Assembly (NCBI RefSeq): GCF_003054555.1
Contig: NZ_CP026304.1
Coordinates: 1,674,001 to 1,738,000, forward strand
Direction: 5' to 3'
DNA length: 64,000 nt
Origin: Streptomyces lunaelactis
GTDB taxonomy: Bacteria > Actinomycetota > Actinomycetes > Streptomycetales > Streptomycetaceae
The position numbers and the translations under genes were made by a program. The notes under the pieces are model-generated. The model ran no database searches, had not been told where the DNA came from, and saw only the letters and a program-made list of their open reading frames with translations. How positions within the stretch are numbered: position 1 is the stretch's first letter; every line of letters starts with the position of its first letter. This document shows, one piece after another, positions 42,345 through 51,507 of this stretch.

Positions 42345-45300
42345 CCTTCGACACGCTGCTGGTCGCCAATCGGGGCGAGATCGCCGTCCGTATCATCCGC
42401 ACCGCCCGCCGCCTCGGCCTGCGTACGGTCGCGGTCTTCGCCGACCCCGACCGCTCCGCGCCCCATGTCCGCCTCGCCGACGAGGCGGTACGGCTGGGGC
42501 CCGCGCCCGCCAAGGCGTCGTACCTCGACGCCGACCTCGTACTCAAGGCCGCGAAGGACACGGGCGCCGGAGCCATCCACCCGGGATACGGCTTCCTCTC
42601 CGAGGACGCCGACTTCGCGCGCCGCTGCGAGGACGCCGGGATCGTCTTCGTCGGGCCCACCGCCGGGCAGCTGGAGCTCTTCGGCGCCAAACACACCGCG
42701 CGCGCGGCCGCCGAGGCCGCGGGCGTCCCGCTCGCCCCCGGCACCGGCCTGCTGCCCGGCCTCGCCGCCGCGCTGGCGGCGGCGGACCGCATCGGCTACC
42801 CGGTCATGCTCAAGGCGACCGGCGGCGGTGGCGGCATCGGCATGCGAGCCGTGTACGACGCCGGGGGCCTGGCCGACGCATGGGAGCAGGTGCAGCGGGT
42901 CGCCGCGGCGTCCTTCTCCTCGGCCGGAGTCTTCCTGGAGCGCCTCGTCGAGCGCGCCCGCCATGTCGAGGTGCAGGTCTTCGGTGACGGCCAGGGCCGG
43001 GTGGTCACCTTCGGCGACCGCGACTGCTCGCTCCAGCGCCGCAACCAGAAGGTGCTCGAGGAGGCTCCGGCACCGGAGCTGCCCGACTCCTTGCGCACGC
43101 AACTTGCCTTCACTGCACGTGAGTTGTGCGAGAGCGTCGGCTACCGCTCGGCCGGCACGGTGGAGTTCGTGTACGACGCGCCTCGCCAGGAGGCGTACTT
43201 CCTGGAGGTCAACACCCGCCTCCAGGTGGAGCATCCGGTGACCGAGGAGATCTACGGCGTCGATCTCGTCGAGTGGATGCTGCGCCTCGCGCAGGGCGAG
43301 ACAACCGTCGTACGGGAGCCCGGCACGCCACGCGGGCACGCCGTCGAGGCGCGCGTCTACGCCGAGGACCCGAGCCGCGGCCACCGCCCGAGCGCCGGGC
43401 TGCTGACCCGGGTGGCCCTCCCCTCGGACATACCTGACGTACGTGTCGACTCCTGGATCGAGACGGGGACAGAGGTGACGACGGCGTACGACCCGATGCT
43501 GGCGAAGATCATCGCGCACGGCACCGATCGCGCCGAAGCCCTGGCCCGCCTGGACTCCGCGCTGGCCACGACCCGTGTCGACGGCATCGAGACGAACCTG
43601 GGCCTGCTTCGGGCCGCGCTCGCCGACGCGTCCGTACGGGCCGCACGTCACACCACCTCGACGCTCGCGACGATCAGCGACCCTACGCCGCGCCTCGAGG
43701 TGACCGCATCGGGCACCCTGACCACCGTCCAGGACTGGCCGGGCCGTACCGGCTACTGGCAGGTCGGCGTCCCGCCGTCCGGGCCGATGGACGACCTCTC
43801 CTTCCGCCTCGGCAACCGTGCGCTCGGCAACGACGAGGGCGCGCCCGGCCTGGAGTGCACGCTCCAGGGCCCCACGCTCCGCTGCACGCACGCGACGACG
43901 GTCTGCGTCACTGGCGCGCCGGTGACCGTGACGGTCGACGGCGTACCGGTCCGCCAGTGGGAGCCGCTCACCGTCCCGGCGGGCTCCTCGCTGGCCGTCG
44001 GCGCCCCCACCGGCCAGGGCCTGCGCAGCTACGTCCTGTTCGGGGGCGGCGGACTGGACGTCCCGGGCTTCCTCGGCAGCGCGGCGACGTTCACGCTGGG
44101 CCGGTTCGGGGGTCATGGCGGCCGGGAGCTGCGTACGGGCGATGTCCTGCACGGCGGAGCCGCGACGGTCCCGGGCTCCCCCGTTCCGGACGCGGAGCGC
44201 CCCTCCTTCGGCGAGGTGTGGCACATCGGCGCGGCCGAAGGCCCGCACGCCGCACCGGAGTTCTTCACCGAGGAGGACATTCACGACTTCTACGCCGCCG
44301 ACTGGAAGGTCCACTTCAACTCGGCGCGCACGGGCGTACGGCTGATCGGCCCGAAGCCCCGGTGGGCACGGGCGGACGGCGGGGAGGCGGGCCTGCACCC
44401 CTCCAACATCCACGACACGCCCTACTCGGTCGGTGCCGTCGACTACACCGGCGACATGCCGGTGCTGCTGGGCCCGGACGGCCCGTCGCTCGGCGGCTTC
44501 GTCTGCCCGGCGACCGTCCTCACGGCCGAGCGCTGGAAGCTGGGCCAGCTGCGCCCGGGCGACACCGTCAGATGCGTGCCGGTGACGGTCGAGGGGGCGG
44601 AGCGCCCGGTCATCGTCGACGGCGGGATTCTGGGGCGGGGCGAGTCGGTCACGTACCGCCGCAGCGGGGACGACAACCTGCTGGTCGAGTACGGCGAGAT
44701 GCAACTGGACCTGGCGCTGCGGATGCGGGTGCACGCACTGGCCGAGGCGGTGGCCGCGGAGCGGCTGCCGGGGGTGGTGGATCTGACCCCCGGTATCCGC
44801 TCGCTCCAGATCCACACCGACCCGGCCGTCCTGCCCCAGCGGACGCTGCTGTCGGTCCTGACCCGCATCGAGTCCGAACTCCCGCCCGCCCATGCCCTGG
44901 TGGTGCCGTCCCGGACGGTCCACCTGCCCCTGTCCTGGGACGACCCGGCGACGCGAGAGGCGATCGCGCGCTATGCGGCGGGAGTTCGGGACGATGCGCC
45001 GTGGTGTCCGTGGAACATCGAGTTCATCCGCCGTGTCAATGGACTCGACTCGGTCGACGACGTGTACCGGACGGTCTTCGATGCGGAATATCTCGTACTG
45101 GGCCTGGGTGACGTCTACTTGGGCGCGCCGGTCGCAACCCCGCTCGACCCGCGCCACCGACTGGTGACGACGAAGTACAACCCGGCCCGGACGTGGACGG
45201 CGGAGAACTCGGTCGGCATCGGCGGCGCGTATCTGTGCGTGTACGGCATGGAGGGCCCGGGGGGCTACCAGTTCGTGGGCCGTACGACCCAGGTGTGGTC

Positions 45301-45847
45301 GCGCTGGCAGGAACGGCCCTGGCTGCTGCGCTTCTTCGACCGGATCAAGTGGTACCCGGTGGATGCGGAGGAACTCCTCGAGCTACGGGCGGACATGGCG
45401 GCGGGCAGGTTCACGCCGCGTATCGACGAGGGGACGTTCTCCCTGGCCGACCACCAGCGATTCCTCGCCGACAACGCACCCTCGATCGCCTCCTTCCGAA
45501 CCCGCCAGGCACGCGCCTTCGCCGAGGAACGCGACGCCTGGGAAGCCTCGGGCGAATTCGCCCGAGCGGGCACGTCGACCGCGCTCCCGGCCCCTGTCGC
45601 CGAACTGGACGTCCCACCGGGCGGCCGGGTCCTGGAGGCCGAATTCGCGGCATCGGTCTGGCAGTTGAACGCCGAACCTGGAGCCGAGGTCTCGACGGGC
45701 CAGCCTCTGCTGACCGTGGAGGCCATGAAGATGGAGTCCCGCATCAACGCCCCGTACGCGGCGCGTGTCACCCGCTTCCTGGTCACGCCCGGCACCCAGG
45801 TGGAGGCAGGCACCCCGCTGGCCATCCTGACCCCGACGAACCCCTGA
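42341..45847 (+). CDS. Biotin-dependent guanidine/urea carboxylase
   Basis: 1168 aa from ATG 42341. Order: biotin carboxylase (1-445: LLVANRGEIAVRIIRTARRL, ATGGGGGIGMRAV, EVNTRLQVEHPVTEEIYGVD), a carboxyltransferase region of the AHS1/AHS2 (KipI/KipA) type (about 460-1080: PGRTGYWQVGVPPSGPMDDL, VGIGGAYLCVYGMEGPGGYQ) and a C-terminal biotinyl domain with the biotin lysine in EAMKMES. Length and order match urea carboxylase. With UAAP1/2 beside it the true substrate may be guanidine; sequence alone does not settle it. Confidence 0.92.
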   Translation: MTFDTLLVANRGEIAVRIIRTARRLGLRTVAVFADPDRSAPHVRLADEAVRLGPAPAKASYLDADLVLKAAKDTGAGAIHPGYGFLSEDADFARRCEDAGIVFVGPTAGQLELFGAKHTARAAAEAAGVPLAPGTGLLPGLAAALAAADRIGYPVMLKATGGGGGIGMRAVYDAGGLADAWEQVQRVAAASFSSAGVFLERLVERARHVEVQVFGDGQGRVVTFGDRDCSLQRRNQKVLEEAPAPELPDSLRTQLAFTARELCESVGYRSAGTVEFVYDAPRQEAYFLEVNTRLQVEHPVTEEIYGVDLVEWMLRLAQGETTVVREPGTPRGHAVEARVYAEDPSRGHRPSAGLLTRVALPSDIPDVRVDSWIETGTEVTTAYDPMLAKIIAHGTDRAEALARLDSALATTRVDGIETNLGLLRAALADASVRAARHTTSTLATISDPTPRLEVTASGTLTTVQDWPGRTGYWQVGVPPSGPMDDLSFRLGNRALGNDEGAPGLECTLQGPTLRCTHATTVCVTGAPVTVTVDGVPVRQWEPLTVPAGSSLAVGAPTGQGLRSYVLFGGGGLDVPGFLGSAATFTLGRFGGHGGRELRTGDVLHGGAATVPGSPVPDAERPSFGEVWHIGAAEGPHAAPEFFTEEDIHDFYAADWKVHFNSARTGVRLIGPKPRWARADGGEAGLHPSNIHDTPYSVGAVDYTGDMPVLLGPDGPSLGGFVCPATVLTAERWKLGQLRPGDTVRCVPVTVEGAERPVIVDGGILGRGESVTYRRSGDDNLLVEYGEMQLDLALRMRVHALAEAVAAERLPGVVDLTPGIRSLQIHTDPAVLPQRTLLSVLTRIESELPPAHALVVPSRTVHLPLSWDDPATREAIARYAAGVRDDAPWCPWNIEFIRRVNGLDSVDDVYRTVFDAEYLVLGLGDVYLGAPVATPLDPRHRLVTTKYNPARTWTAENSVGIGGAYLCVYGMEGPGGYQFVGRTTQVWSRWQERPWLLRFFDRIKWYPVDAEELLELRADMAAGRFTPRIDEGTFSLADHQRFLADNAPSIASFRTRQARAFAEERDAWEASGEFARAGTSTALPAPVAELDVPPGGRVLEAEFAASVWQLNAEPGAEVSTGQPLLTVEAMKMESRINAPYAARVTRFLVTPGTQVEAGTPLAILTPTNP

Positions 45848-45939
45848 CGGGGCGGAAATCAAGCCCGTCCGGCGACTGAGGACACGCCCGAAGGCTTCCC
45901 TCAACGCGCCCGCACCCGCCCGCCCGCAGGAGCCGCCCC

Positions 45940-47592
45940 ATGCCCACCCCTGCCCTCACCCGCATCCGCGCCGCCCATGACCTCATCGAACGCATCCGTC
46001 GACCCGACATCTGGATCACCCTCCGCCCCCGCGCCGACGCCGAGGCCGACGCCCGCGACATCGACACCCGCGTCGCCGCCGGCGAGCAGCTCCCCCTCGC
46101 AGGCCGCACCTTCGCCGTCAAGGGCAACATCGACGCCAAGGGCCTCCCCACCACCGCCGGCTGCCCGTCCTACGCCTACGACCCGCCCGTCGACGCCCCC
46201 GCCGTCGCCAGTCTGAAGGCCGCCGGTGCCGTCGTGCTCGGCAGCACCAACATGGACCAGTTCGCCACCGGCCTCGTCGGCACCCGCTCCCCGTACGGCG
46301 CGGTCCACAGCGCCCACCACCCCGACCGCATCTCCGGCGGATCCAGCTCCGGATCCGCCGTCGCCGTCGCCCTCGGCGTCGCCGACCTCGCGCTCGGCAC
46401 GGACACCGCCGGCTCCGGCCGCGTCCCCGCCGCCTTCAACGGCATCGTCGGCCTCAAGCCCACCCGCGGCCTCGTCCCCACCGACGGCGTCGTCCCCGCC
46501 TGCGCCACGCTCGACTGCGTCAGCGTCTTCGCGCGTACGCTCCCCGAGGCCGAACTCGCTCTCGCCCTGATCGCCACACCCCCGGGCCGCGAGGCCCCGC
46601 ACCGCGCCCCCGGCCCCTGGCGGATCGCCGTGCCTCCTACCGCGCAGCTCGGCGCGATGGACGACGGCTGGGCCGAGGCGTACGAAGCGGCGGCCGAGCG
46701 CCTCGCCACCGCAGGCGCCCGGCTCGGCCCCATCGACCTGACCCCGTTCACGGACGCCGCCGCCCTCCTCTACGAAGGCGCCTTCGTCGCCGAGCGCTAC
46801 ACCGCCGTAGGGGAATTCATCGACAAAGCCACCACCGCAGAAGCCGGCGACCTCGACCCCACCGTCGCCGCCATCATCCGCCGCGCCCGCGACATCCCCG
46901 CCCACCGGCTCTTCGCCGACCAGGCCCGCCTCGGCGCCCTCCGCGACCAGGCCATGGCCGCCCTCGCCGCCACAGACGCGGACGCGCTCCTGCTGCCCAC
47001 CGCCCCCGGCCACCCCACCCTCGCCGACGTCGCCGCCGACCCGCTCAGAGCCAACGCCCGGCTCGGCCGGTTCACCAACTCCACCAACCTCTTCGACCTC
47101 GCCGCCGTCGCCGTGCCCGCGGGCGAGGTGGCCGGCCGCCCCTTCGGCGTCATGCTGATCGGCCCGGCCGGCACCGACGACCGGCTGGCCCGGATCGCCG
47201 CCCACCTCACCCCGCGCACCCGCCTCGCCGTCGTCGGCGCCCACCTCGCCGGACAGCCCCTCAACCCCCAACTCCTCGCCCTCGGCGCGACGTTCAAGGC
47301 CACGACCACCACCACCGCCGGCTACCGTCTCTTCGCCCTGCGCACCGACCCGCCCAAGCCGGGCCTCGTTCACGCAGGAAGCGGCGGACACCGGATCGAG
47401 GCGGAGATCTGGGAGCTGCCCCCGGAGGGCCTCGGCGCACTCACCGCCGCCCTCCCCCGCCCCATGACGATCGGCCGCGTGGAGCTGGCCGACGGCACCT
47501 CTGCCCCCGGCTTCCTCTGCGAACCCGCCGCCCTCGACGGCGCCGAGGACATCACGGAGTACGGCGGCTGGCGGGCCTTCAGGAACAGCTGA
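45940..47592 (+). CDS. atzF: Allophanate hydrolase
   Basis: 550 aa. Amidase-signature domain with Lys61 (AVKGNID), cis-Ser about S136 (SGGSSSGSAVAVALG) and nucleophile about S159 (GTDTAGSGRVP). The C-terminal domain (about 440-550, LFALRTDPPKPGLVHAG, AEIWELPPEGLGAL) is the second catalytic domain of allophanate hydrolases. Together they split allophanate into ammonia and CO2, the last step of the pathway. It lies 92 bp after the carboxylase in the same operon. Confidence 0.93.
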   Translation: MPTPALTRIRAAHDLIERIRRPDIWITLRPRADAEADARDIDTRVAAGEQLPLAGRTFAVKGNIDAKGLPTTAGCPSYAYDPPVDAPAVASLKAAGAVVLGSTNMDQFATGLVGTRSPYGAVHSAHHPDRISGGSSSGSAVAVALGVADLALGTDTAGSGRVPAAFNGIVGLKPTRGLVPTDGVVPACATLDCVSVFARTLPEAELALALIATPPGREAPHRAPGPWRIAVPPTAQLGAMDDGWAEAYEAAAERLATAGARLGPIDLTPFTDAAALLYEGAFVAERYTAVGEFIDKATTAEAGDLDPTVAAIIRRARDIPAHRLFADQARLGALRDQAMAALAATDADALLLPTAPGHPTLADVAADPLRANARLGRFTNSTNLFDLAAVAVPAGEVAGRPFGVMLIGPAGTDDRLARIAAHLTPRTRLAVVGAHLAGQPLNPQLLALGATFKATTTTTAGYRLFALRTDPPKPGLVHAGSGGHRIEAEIWELPPEGLGALTAALPRPMTIGRVELADGTSAPGFLCEPAALDGAEDITEYGGWRAFRNS

Positions 47593-47679
47593 CTCGGTCC
47601 CAACACACCTGTTCCACCGGGCAGATGCGTCCCCGGCTGCGGCTGGTCACCCGTGACCACATCGACTTCGGTCGAGTGT

Positions 47680-47985
47680 GGTCCGCCTCGTGTCGCCCCT
47701 TACGGCTCAGGATCGCCCGACCCCTCCCCCGCCGCCGCGTACATCGCGGCCCGCACCGACAGGCTCCAGATCCTGGTCGCGCAGCGCCCCAACGTCTCGT
47801 ACCCGGCCTTCGCCGCGCAGGGCGAGCGCCAGGACCGTGCGCTGTGGACCCCGACCGCCGCCGAAACGGGCGGCGCGGGCAATTCGACGGCACTGGTCGG
47901 CACCCCCGAGACCGTCGCCCAGGCGCTGCCCCTGCGTGGACAGCCCTCCGCACCCGGCGGAAGATGGACAGAAGACGGGATCATA
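47680..47985 (+). pseudogene. Remnant of an LLM-class flavin-dependent monooxygenase
   Basis: One open frame reads YGSGSPDPSPAAAYIAARTD, RLQILVAQRPNVSYPAFAAQ, then GERQDRALWTPTAAETGGAG, NSTALVGTPETVAQALPL. The first block matches the N-terminal AARTxRLxxLVAxRPG region and the second the C-terminal GNSTALVGTPExVAxAL region of alkanesulfonate-monooxygenase-like proteins. About 200 middle residues and the N-terminus are missing, so an internal deletion joined the two. Confidence 0.65.
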
Positions 47986-48007
47986 GGGACGGAAGGTGTG
48001 ATTCGCG

Positions 48008-48403
48008 ATGGCTGAACACCCGGACAGCGCCCTGATACGCCGGGGCTACGCAGCGTTCGGAACCGGTGACATGGAGGCACTCGGCTCCCTGATGACGGCG
48101 GACGTCGTCCATCACGTACCCGGAAGCAACCCGCTCTCCGGACACCACAAGGGACGCGACGCCGTTCTCGGGCTGTACCAGCGCCTGGGCGAGGAGACCA
48201 ACGGCACGATGCAGGTCGAGCTCGAAGCAGTCATGGCCGACGGGCGCGGGCATGTGATGTCCTTCCACACGGTCCGGGCCGACCGGGGCGACCGCGGTAT
48301 CGAGATCCGCGAGGGACTCTTCTTCACGATCGTCGGCGGCAAGATCACCGACATCGACCAGTGCACCGAGGACATCGACGAGGAAGACACGTTCTGGAGC
48401 TGA
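48008..48403 (+). CDS. SnoaL-like / NTF2-like protein
   Basis: 131 aa from ATG 48008 with GGAAGG upstream. NTF2-like fold: LIRRGYAAFGTGDMEALGSL, VVHHVPGSNPLSGHHKGRDA and VGGKITDIDQCTEDIDEED. Such proteins are small isomerases, hydrolases or ligand carriers; the function here is unknown. Just after the monooxygenase remnant, before a strong terminator. Confidence 0.85.
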   Translation: MAEHPDSALIRRGYAAFGTGDMEALGSLMTADVVHHVPGSNPLSGHHKGRDAVLGLYQRLGEETNGTMQVELEAVMADGRGHVMSFHTVRADRGDRGIEIREGLFFTIVGGKITDIDQCTEDIDEEDTFWS

Positions 48404-48427
48404 CTTCCAGAGGCCCCCGGATGCCGA

Positions 48428-48465
48428 TGGCCCCGTTCACCTACCGAAGGCGGTGAACGGGGCCA
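48428..48465. terminator. Bidirectional hairpin terminator
   Basis: Perfect 14-bp arms TGGCCCCGTTCACC and GGTGAACGGGGCCA with a 10-base loop, between the converging NTF2-like and helicase genes. Confidence 0.85.
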
Positions 48466-48483
48466 TCACACGCACGGTGCCGG

Positions 48484-51321
48484 TCAGCCGACCGAGCTGT
48501 ACGCCACCACACCCCGCAGCAGCGCGTCGACCGCCTTGCGGGCGTTCTTCGCGACCGTGCTGCCCTCACGCGGCGCCGCCGCCGCGATCTGCCCGAGCAC
48601 ATCGATCACTTGCTTGCACCAGCGGACGAAGTCGCCGGCCGGCATCTCCGCCTCGCGCAGCACCTCGTCCAGGCCCCGGTCGGAGGCCCACTGATACGCC
48701 GCCCAGGCGAAGCCGAGGTCGGGTTCGCGCTGTCCGACGCCCTCCGCCTGGTTGATCTTGAACTCTTCCTCCAGGGCGTCGAGCCGGCCCCAGATGTGGA
48801 CCATCTCGCCCAGTGCGGTCTTCGCCTTCCCCGCCGGGACCTTGGGCGCGACCGCATCGTCCGACTGCCGCGCCTCGTACACCAAGGCCGAGACGCACGC
48901 GGCCAGTTCGGCCGGGCTGAGCCCCTCCCACACACCGTCGCGCAGGCATTCGCTCGCCAGCAGATCCAGCTCGCCGTACAGCCGCGCGAGCCGCCTGCCG
49001 TGCTCGGTGACCTCGTCGACGCGCAGATAGTCCAGCTCGGTCAGCAGCGCCACGATCCGGTCGAAGGTGCGGGCGATGGTGTTCGTACGGCCCTCGATGC
49101 GCCGCTCCAACTGCTGGGTGTCACGCTGCAGCCGGTGGTACCGCTCGGCCCAGCGCGCATGGTCCTCACGCTCGTCACAGCCGTGGCAGGGGTGCGCGCG
49201 CAATTCTGTACGCAGCCGGGCGATCTCGCGGTCGTCGGCGGCGGCGGCACGCCCCTTGCGGTGCCGTTCGGGCTCGATGTGTCCGGCCTTCGTGCGCAGC
49301 GCGGAAGCGAGATCGCGACGGGACTGCGGCGAGCGCGGATTGAAGGACTTCGGGATCCGCATCCGCTCCAGCGGCTCGACCGGCACCGGGAAGTCCATCG
49401 ACGCCAGCCGCTTGACCTGCCGCTCGGAGGTCAGCACGAGCGGGCGCGGCCCGTCGTGCTGCTCGAAACCACGGTGTCCATTGCTGCGTCCGGCCGGGAT
49501 CCCCGGGTCGAGCACCAGCGCGAGACCGGCGAACTTGCCCGTCGGGACATGGATGATGTCGCCGGGCTTCAGCTTCTCCAGCGACGCGGCCGCGGCGGCC
49601 CGCCGCTGCGCGACGCCCTGCTTGGCCAGTTCGGTCTCGCGGTCCTTGAGCTCGCGGCGCAGCCGCGCGTACTCCTCGAAGTCCCCCAGGTGGCAGGTCA
49701 TGCCCTCGCGGTAGCCCTCGAGCCCCTCTTCGTTCCTCTGCACCTGGCGGGATATGCCGACGACCGACTTGTCCGCCTGGAATTGCGCGAACGACGTCTC
49801 GAGCAGCTCGCGCGAGCGGTGCCGCCCGAACTGCTGCACCAGATTGACGGCCATGTTGTACGAGGGCCTGAAGCTGGAGCGCAGGGGGTACGTACGGGTG
49901 CCCGCGAGACCCGCGAGCGCGACCGGGTCCATGCCCCGCTGCCACAACACCACCGCATGGCCCTCGACATCGATGCCGCGCCGTCCGGCCCGGCCGGTGA
50001 GCTGGGTGTACTCACCGGGGGTGATGTCGGCGTGCTGCTCGCCGTTCCACTTGACGAGCTTCTCCAACACCACTGAGCGGGCAGGCATGTTGATGCCGAG
50101 CGCGAGCGTCTCGGTGGCGAAGACGGCCTTCACCAGGCCGCGTACGAAGAGCTCCTCGACGACCTCCTTGAAGGTCGGCAGCATGCCCGCGTGGTGCGCG
50201 GCGATGCCGCGCTCCAGGCCTTCCAACCACTCGTAGTAGCCCAGGACATGCAGATCCTCGCCGGGGATGGACGCGGTCCGCTCCTCGACGATCTCGCGCA
50301 CCCGCTGGCGCGCGTCCTCGTCGTTGAGCCTGAGCCCGGCGTACATGCACTGCTGTACGGCGGCCTCGCAGCCTGCCCGGCTGAAGATGAAGGTGATCGC
50401 CGGCAGCAGCCCGTCCGCGTCGAGCCGCTCGATGACCTCGGGCCGTCCGGGCGTCCAGATCCGGCCGCGCTGGCGCCGCTCGCGCTCCCGGTCGGCCTCG
50501 CGCACCATCTTTCCGCGGCGGCGGTCCTTGGGGTTGTACGTGCGCTGGTTCTCCATGCGCGCCAGGCGTACGAGGTCGGGGTTGACCTCGCGCCGGCCGG
50601 AGCCGCGGCCGCCGTGGTCGGTCTCCTCCTCGAAGACGTCGTACATCCGGCGGCCGGCCATGACGTGCTGCCACAGCGGCACGGGCCGGTGTTCGGAGAC
50701 GATCACTTCGGTGTCGCCGCGGACGGTGTCCAGCCAGTCACCGAACTCCTCGGCGTTGGACACGGTCGCGGAGAGCGACACCAGGGTCACCGACTCGGGG
50801 AGGTGAATGATCACTTCCTCCCACACGGCTCCGCGGAAGCGGTCGGAGAGGTAGTGCACCTCGTCCATGACCACATAGCCGAGTCCGAGCAGTGACTGCG
50901 AGCCCGCGTAGAGCATGTTGCGCAGCACTTCGGTGGTCATCACGACCACCGGCGCCTCGGAGTTGATGCTGTTGTCCCCGGTGAGCAGGCCGACCTTGTC
51001 CGCGCCGTAACGCTTGGCCAGGTCGGTGTACTTCTGGTTGGACAGGGCCTTGATGGGCGTGGTGTAGAAGCACTTACGGCCCTGCTGAAGGGCCAGGTGG
51101 ACGGCGAATTCGCCGACGATGGTCTTGCCCGAACCGGTGGGCGCGGCGACAAGCACGCCCTTGCCCGCTTCCAGGGCCTGACAGGCTTCGATCTGGAAGG
51201 GGTCCAGATCGAATTCGTACAGCGCTCGGAAAGGGGCCAGCGCGGTGGCCTCGTCAGCGGCGCGAACACGGGCAGCGGCGTAGCGCTCAGCGGGAGAGAG
51301 GTCCTCGGTCATCTTGCTCAC
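48484..51321 (-). CDS. helY: DEAD/DEAH-box helicase, Ski2/Mtr4-like (HelY)
   Basis: 945 aa from GTG 51321 (ATG 51312 is an alternative). Walker A APTGSGKT (60-67), DEVH box (153-156), SAT motif (LVSLSATVSN), and motif VI QLTGRAGRRGID in the second RecA-like domain. The C-terminal part holds the rRNA-processing arch-like and DSHCT domains (LFxxEF-type helical end). It acts on RNA by family, role in actinobacteria unsettled. It lies downstream of tatA-tatC, separated only by a kinase remnant. Confidence 0.93.
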   Translation of the reverse strand: MSKMTEDLSPAERYAAARVRAADEATALAPFRALYEFDLDPFQIEACQALEAGKGVLVAAPTGSGKTIVGEFAVHLALQQGRKCFYTTPIKALSNQKYTDLAKRYGADKVGLLTGDNSINSEAPVVVMTTEVLRNMLYAGSQSLLGLGYVVMDEVHYLSDRFRGAVWEEVIIHLPESVTLVSLSATVSNAEEFGDWLDTVRGDTEVIVSEHRPVPLWQHVMAGRRMYDVFEEETDHGGRGSGRREVNPDLVRLARMENQRTYNPKDRRRGKMVREADRERERRQRGRIWTPGRPEVIERLDADGLLPAITFIFSRAGCEAAVQQCMYAGLRLNDEDARQRVREIVEERTASIPGEDLHVLGYYEWLEGLERGIAAHHAGMLPTFKEVVEELFVRGLVKAVFATETLALGINMPARSVVLEKLVKWNGEQHADITPGEYTQLTGRAGRRGIDVEGHAVVLWQRGMDPVALAGLAGTRTYPLRSSFRPSYNMAVNLVQQFGRHRSRELLETSFAQFQADKSVVGISRQVQRNEEGLEGYREGMTCHLGDFEEYARLRRELKDRETELAKQGVAQRRAAAAASLEKLKPGDIIHVPTGKFAGLALVLDPGIPAGRSNGHRGFEQHDGPRPLVLTSERQVKRLASMDFPVPVEPLERMRIPKSFNPRSPQSRRDLASALRTKAGHIEPERHRKGRAAAADDREIARLRTELRAHPCHGCDEREDHARWAERYHRLQRDTQQLERRIEGRTNTIARTFDRIVALLTELDYLRVDEVTEHGRRLARLYGELDLLASECLRDGVWEGLSPAELAACVSALVYEARQSDDAVAPKVPAGKAKTALGEMVHIWGRLDALEEEFKINQAEGVGQREPDLGFAWAAYQWASDRGLDEVLREAEMPAGDFVRWCKQVIDVLGQIAAAAPREGSTVAKNARKAVDALLRGVVAYSSVG

Positions 51322-51357
51322 GAGCCTACCCGCCGCCTCTGACAGTGGGCGCGATCT

Positions 51358-51489
51358 TTAATTGACCGGGGCACGTACCGGAGCGAGCACCCGCACGGCG
51401 CCCGGCACACACTCGGCCGGCTGCGCGGCGTGCGCGCCGCGGCCGCGTCCTGCGGCGGGATTGACGAAGACGGTGATCTCGCTGGTCAC
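51358..51489 (-). pseudogene. Diacylglycerol-kinase-type lipid kinase remnant
   Basis: A 43-codon frame from GTG 51489 reads TSEITVFVNPAAGRGRGAHA, AQPAECVPGAVRVLAPVRAP, VN and TAA. The first half is the N-terminus of DAGK/YegS-type lipid kinases (VFVNPxAGxGRG). The second half looks like the very end of such a protein. The catalytic GGDGT part is absent. An in-frame internal deletion that fused the two ends explains this best. Confidence 0.6.
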
Positions 51490-51507
51490 GCCGCAGGCCT
51501 TACAAGG

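Noticed and set aside
42098..45157. A 3-kb open frame on the minus strand opposite the carboxylase gene
   Set aside because: It is the expected antisense shadow of a GC-rich gene: Arg/Gly/Ala/Val-rich, no recognisable domains, while the plus strand has all carboxylase motifs.
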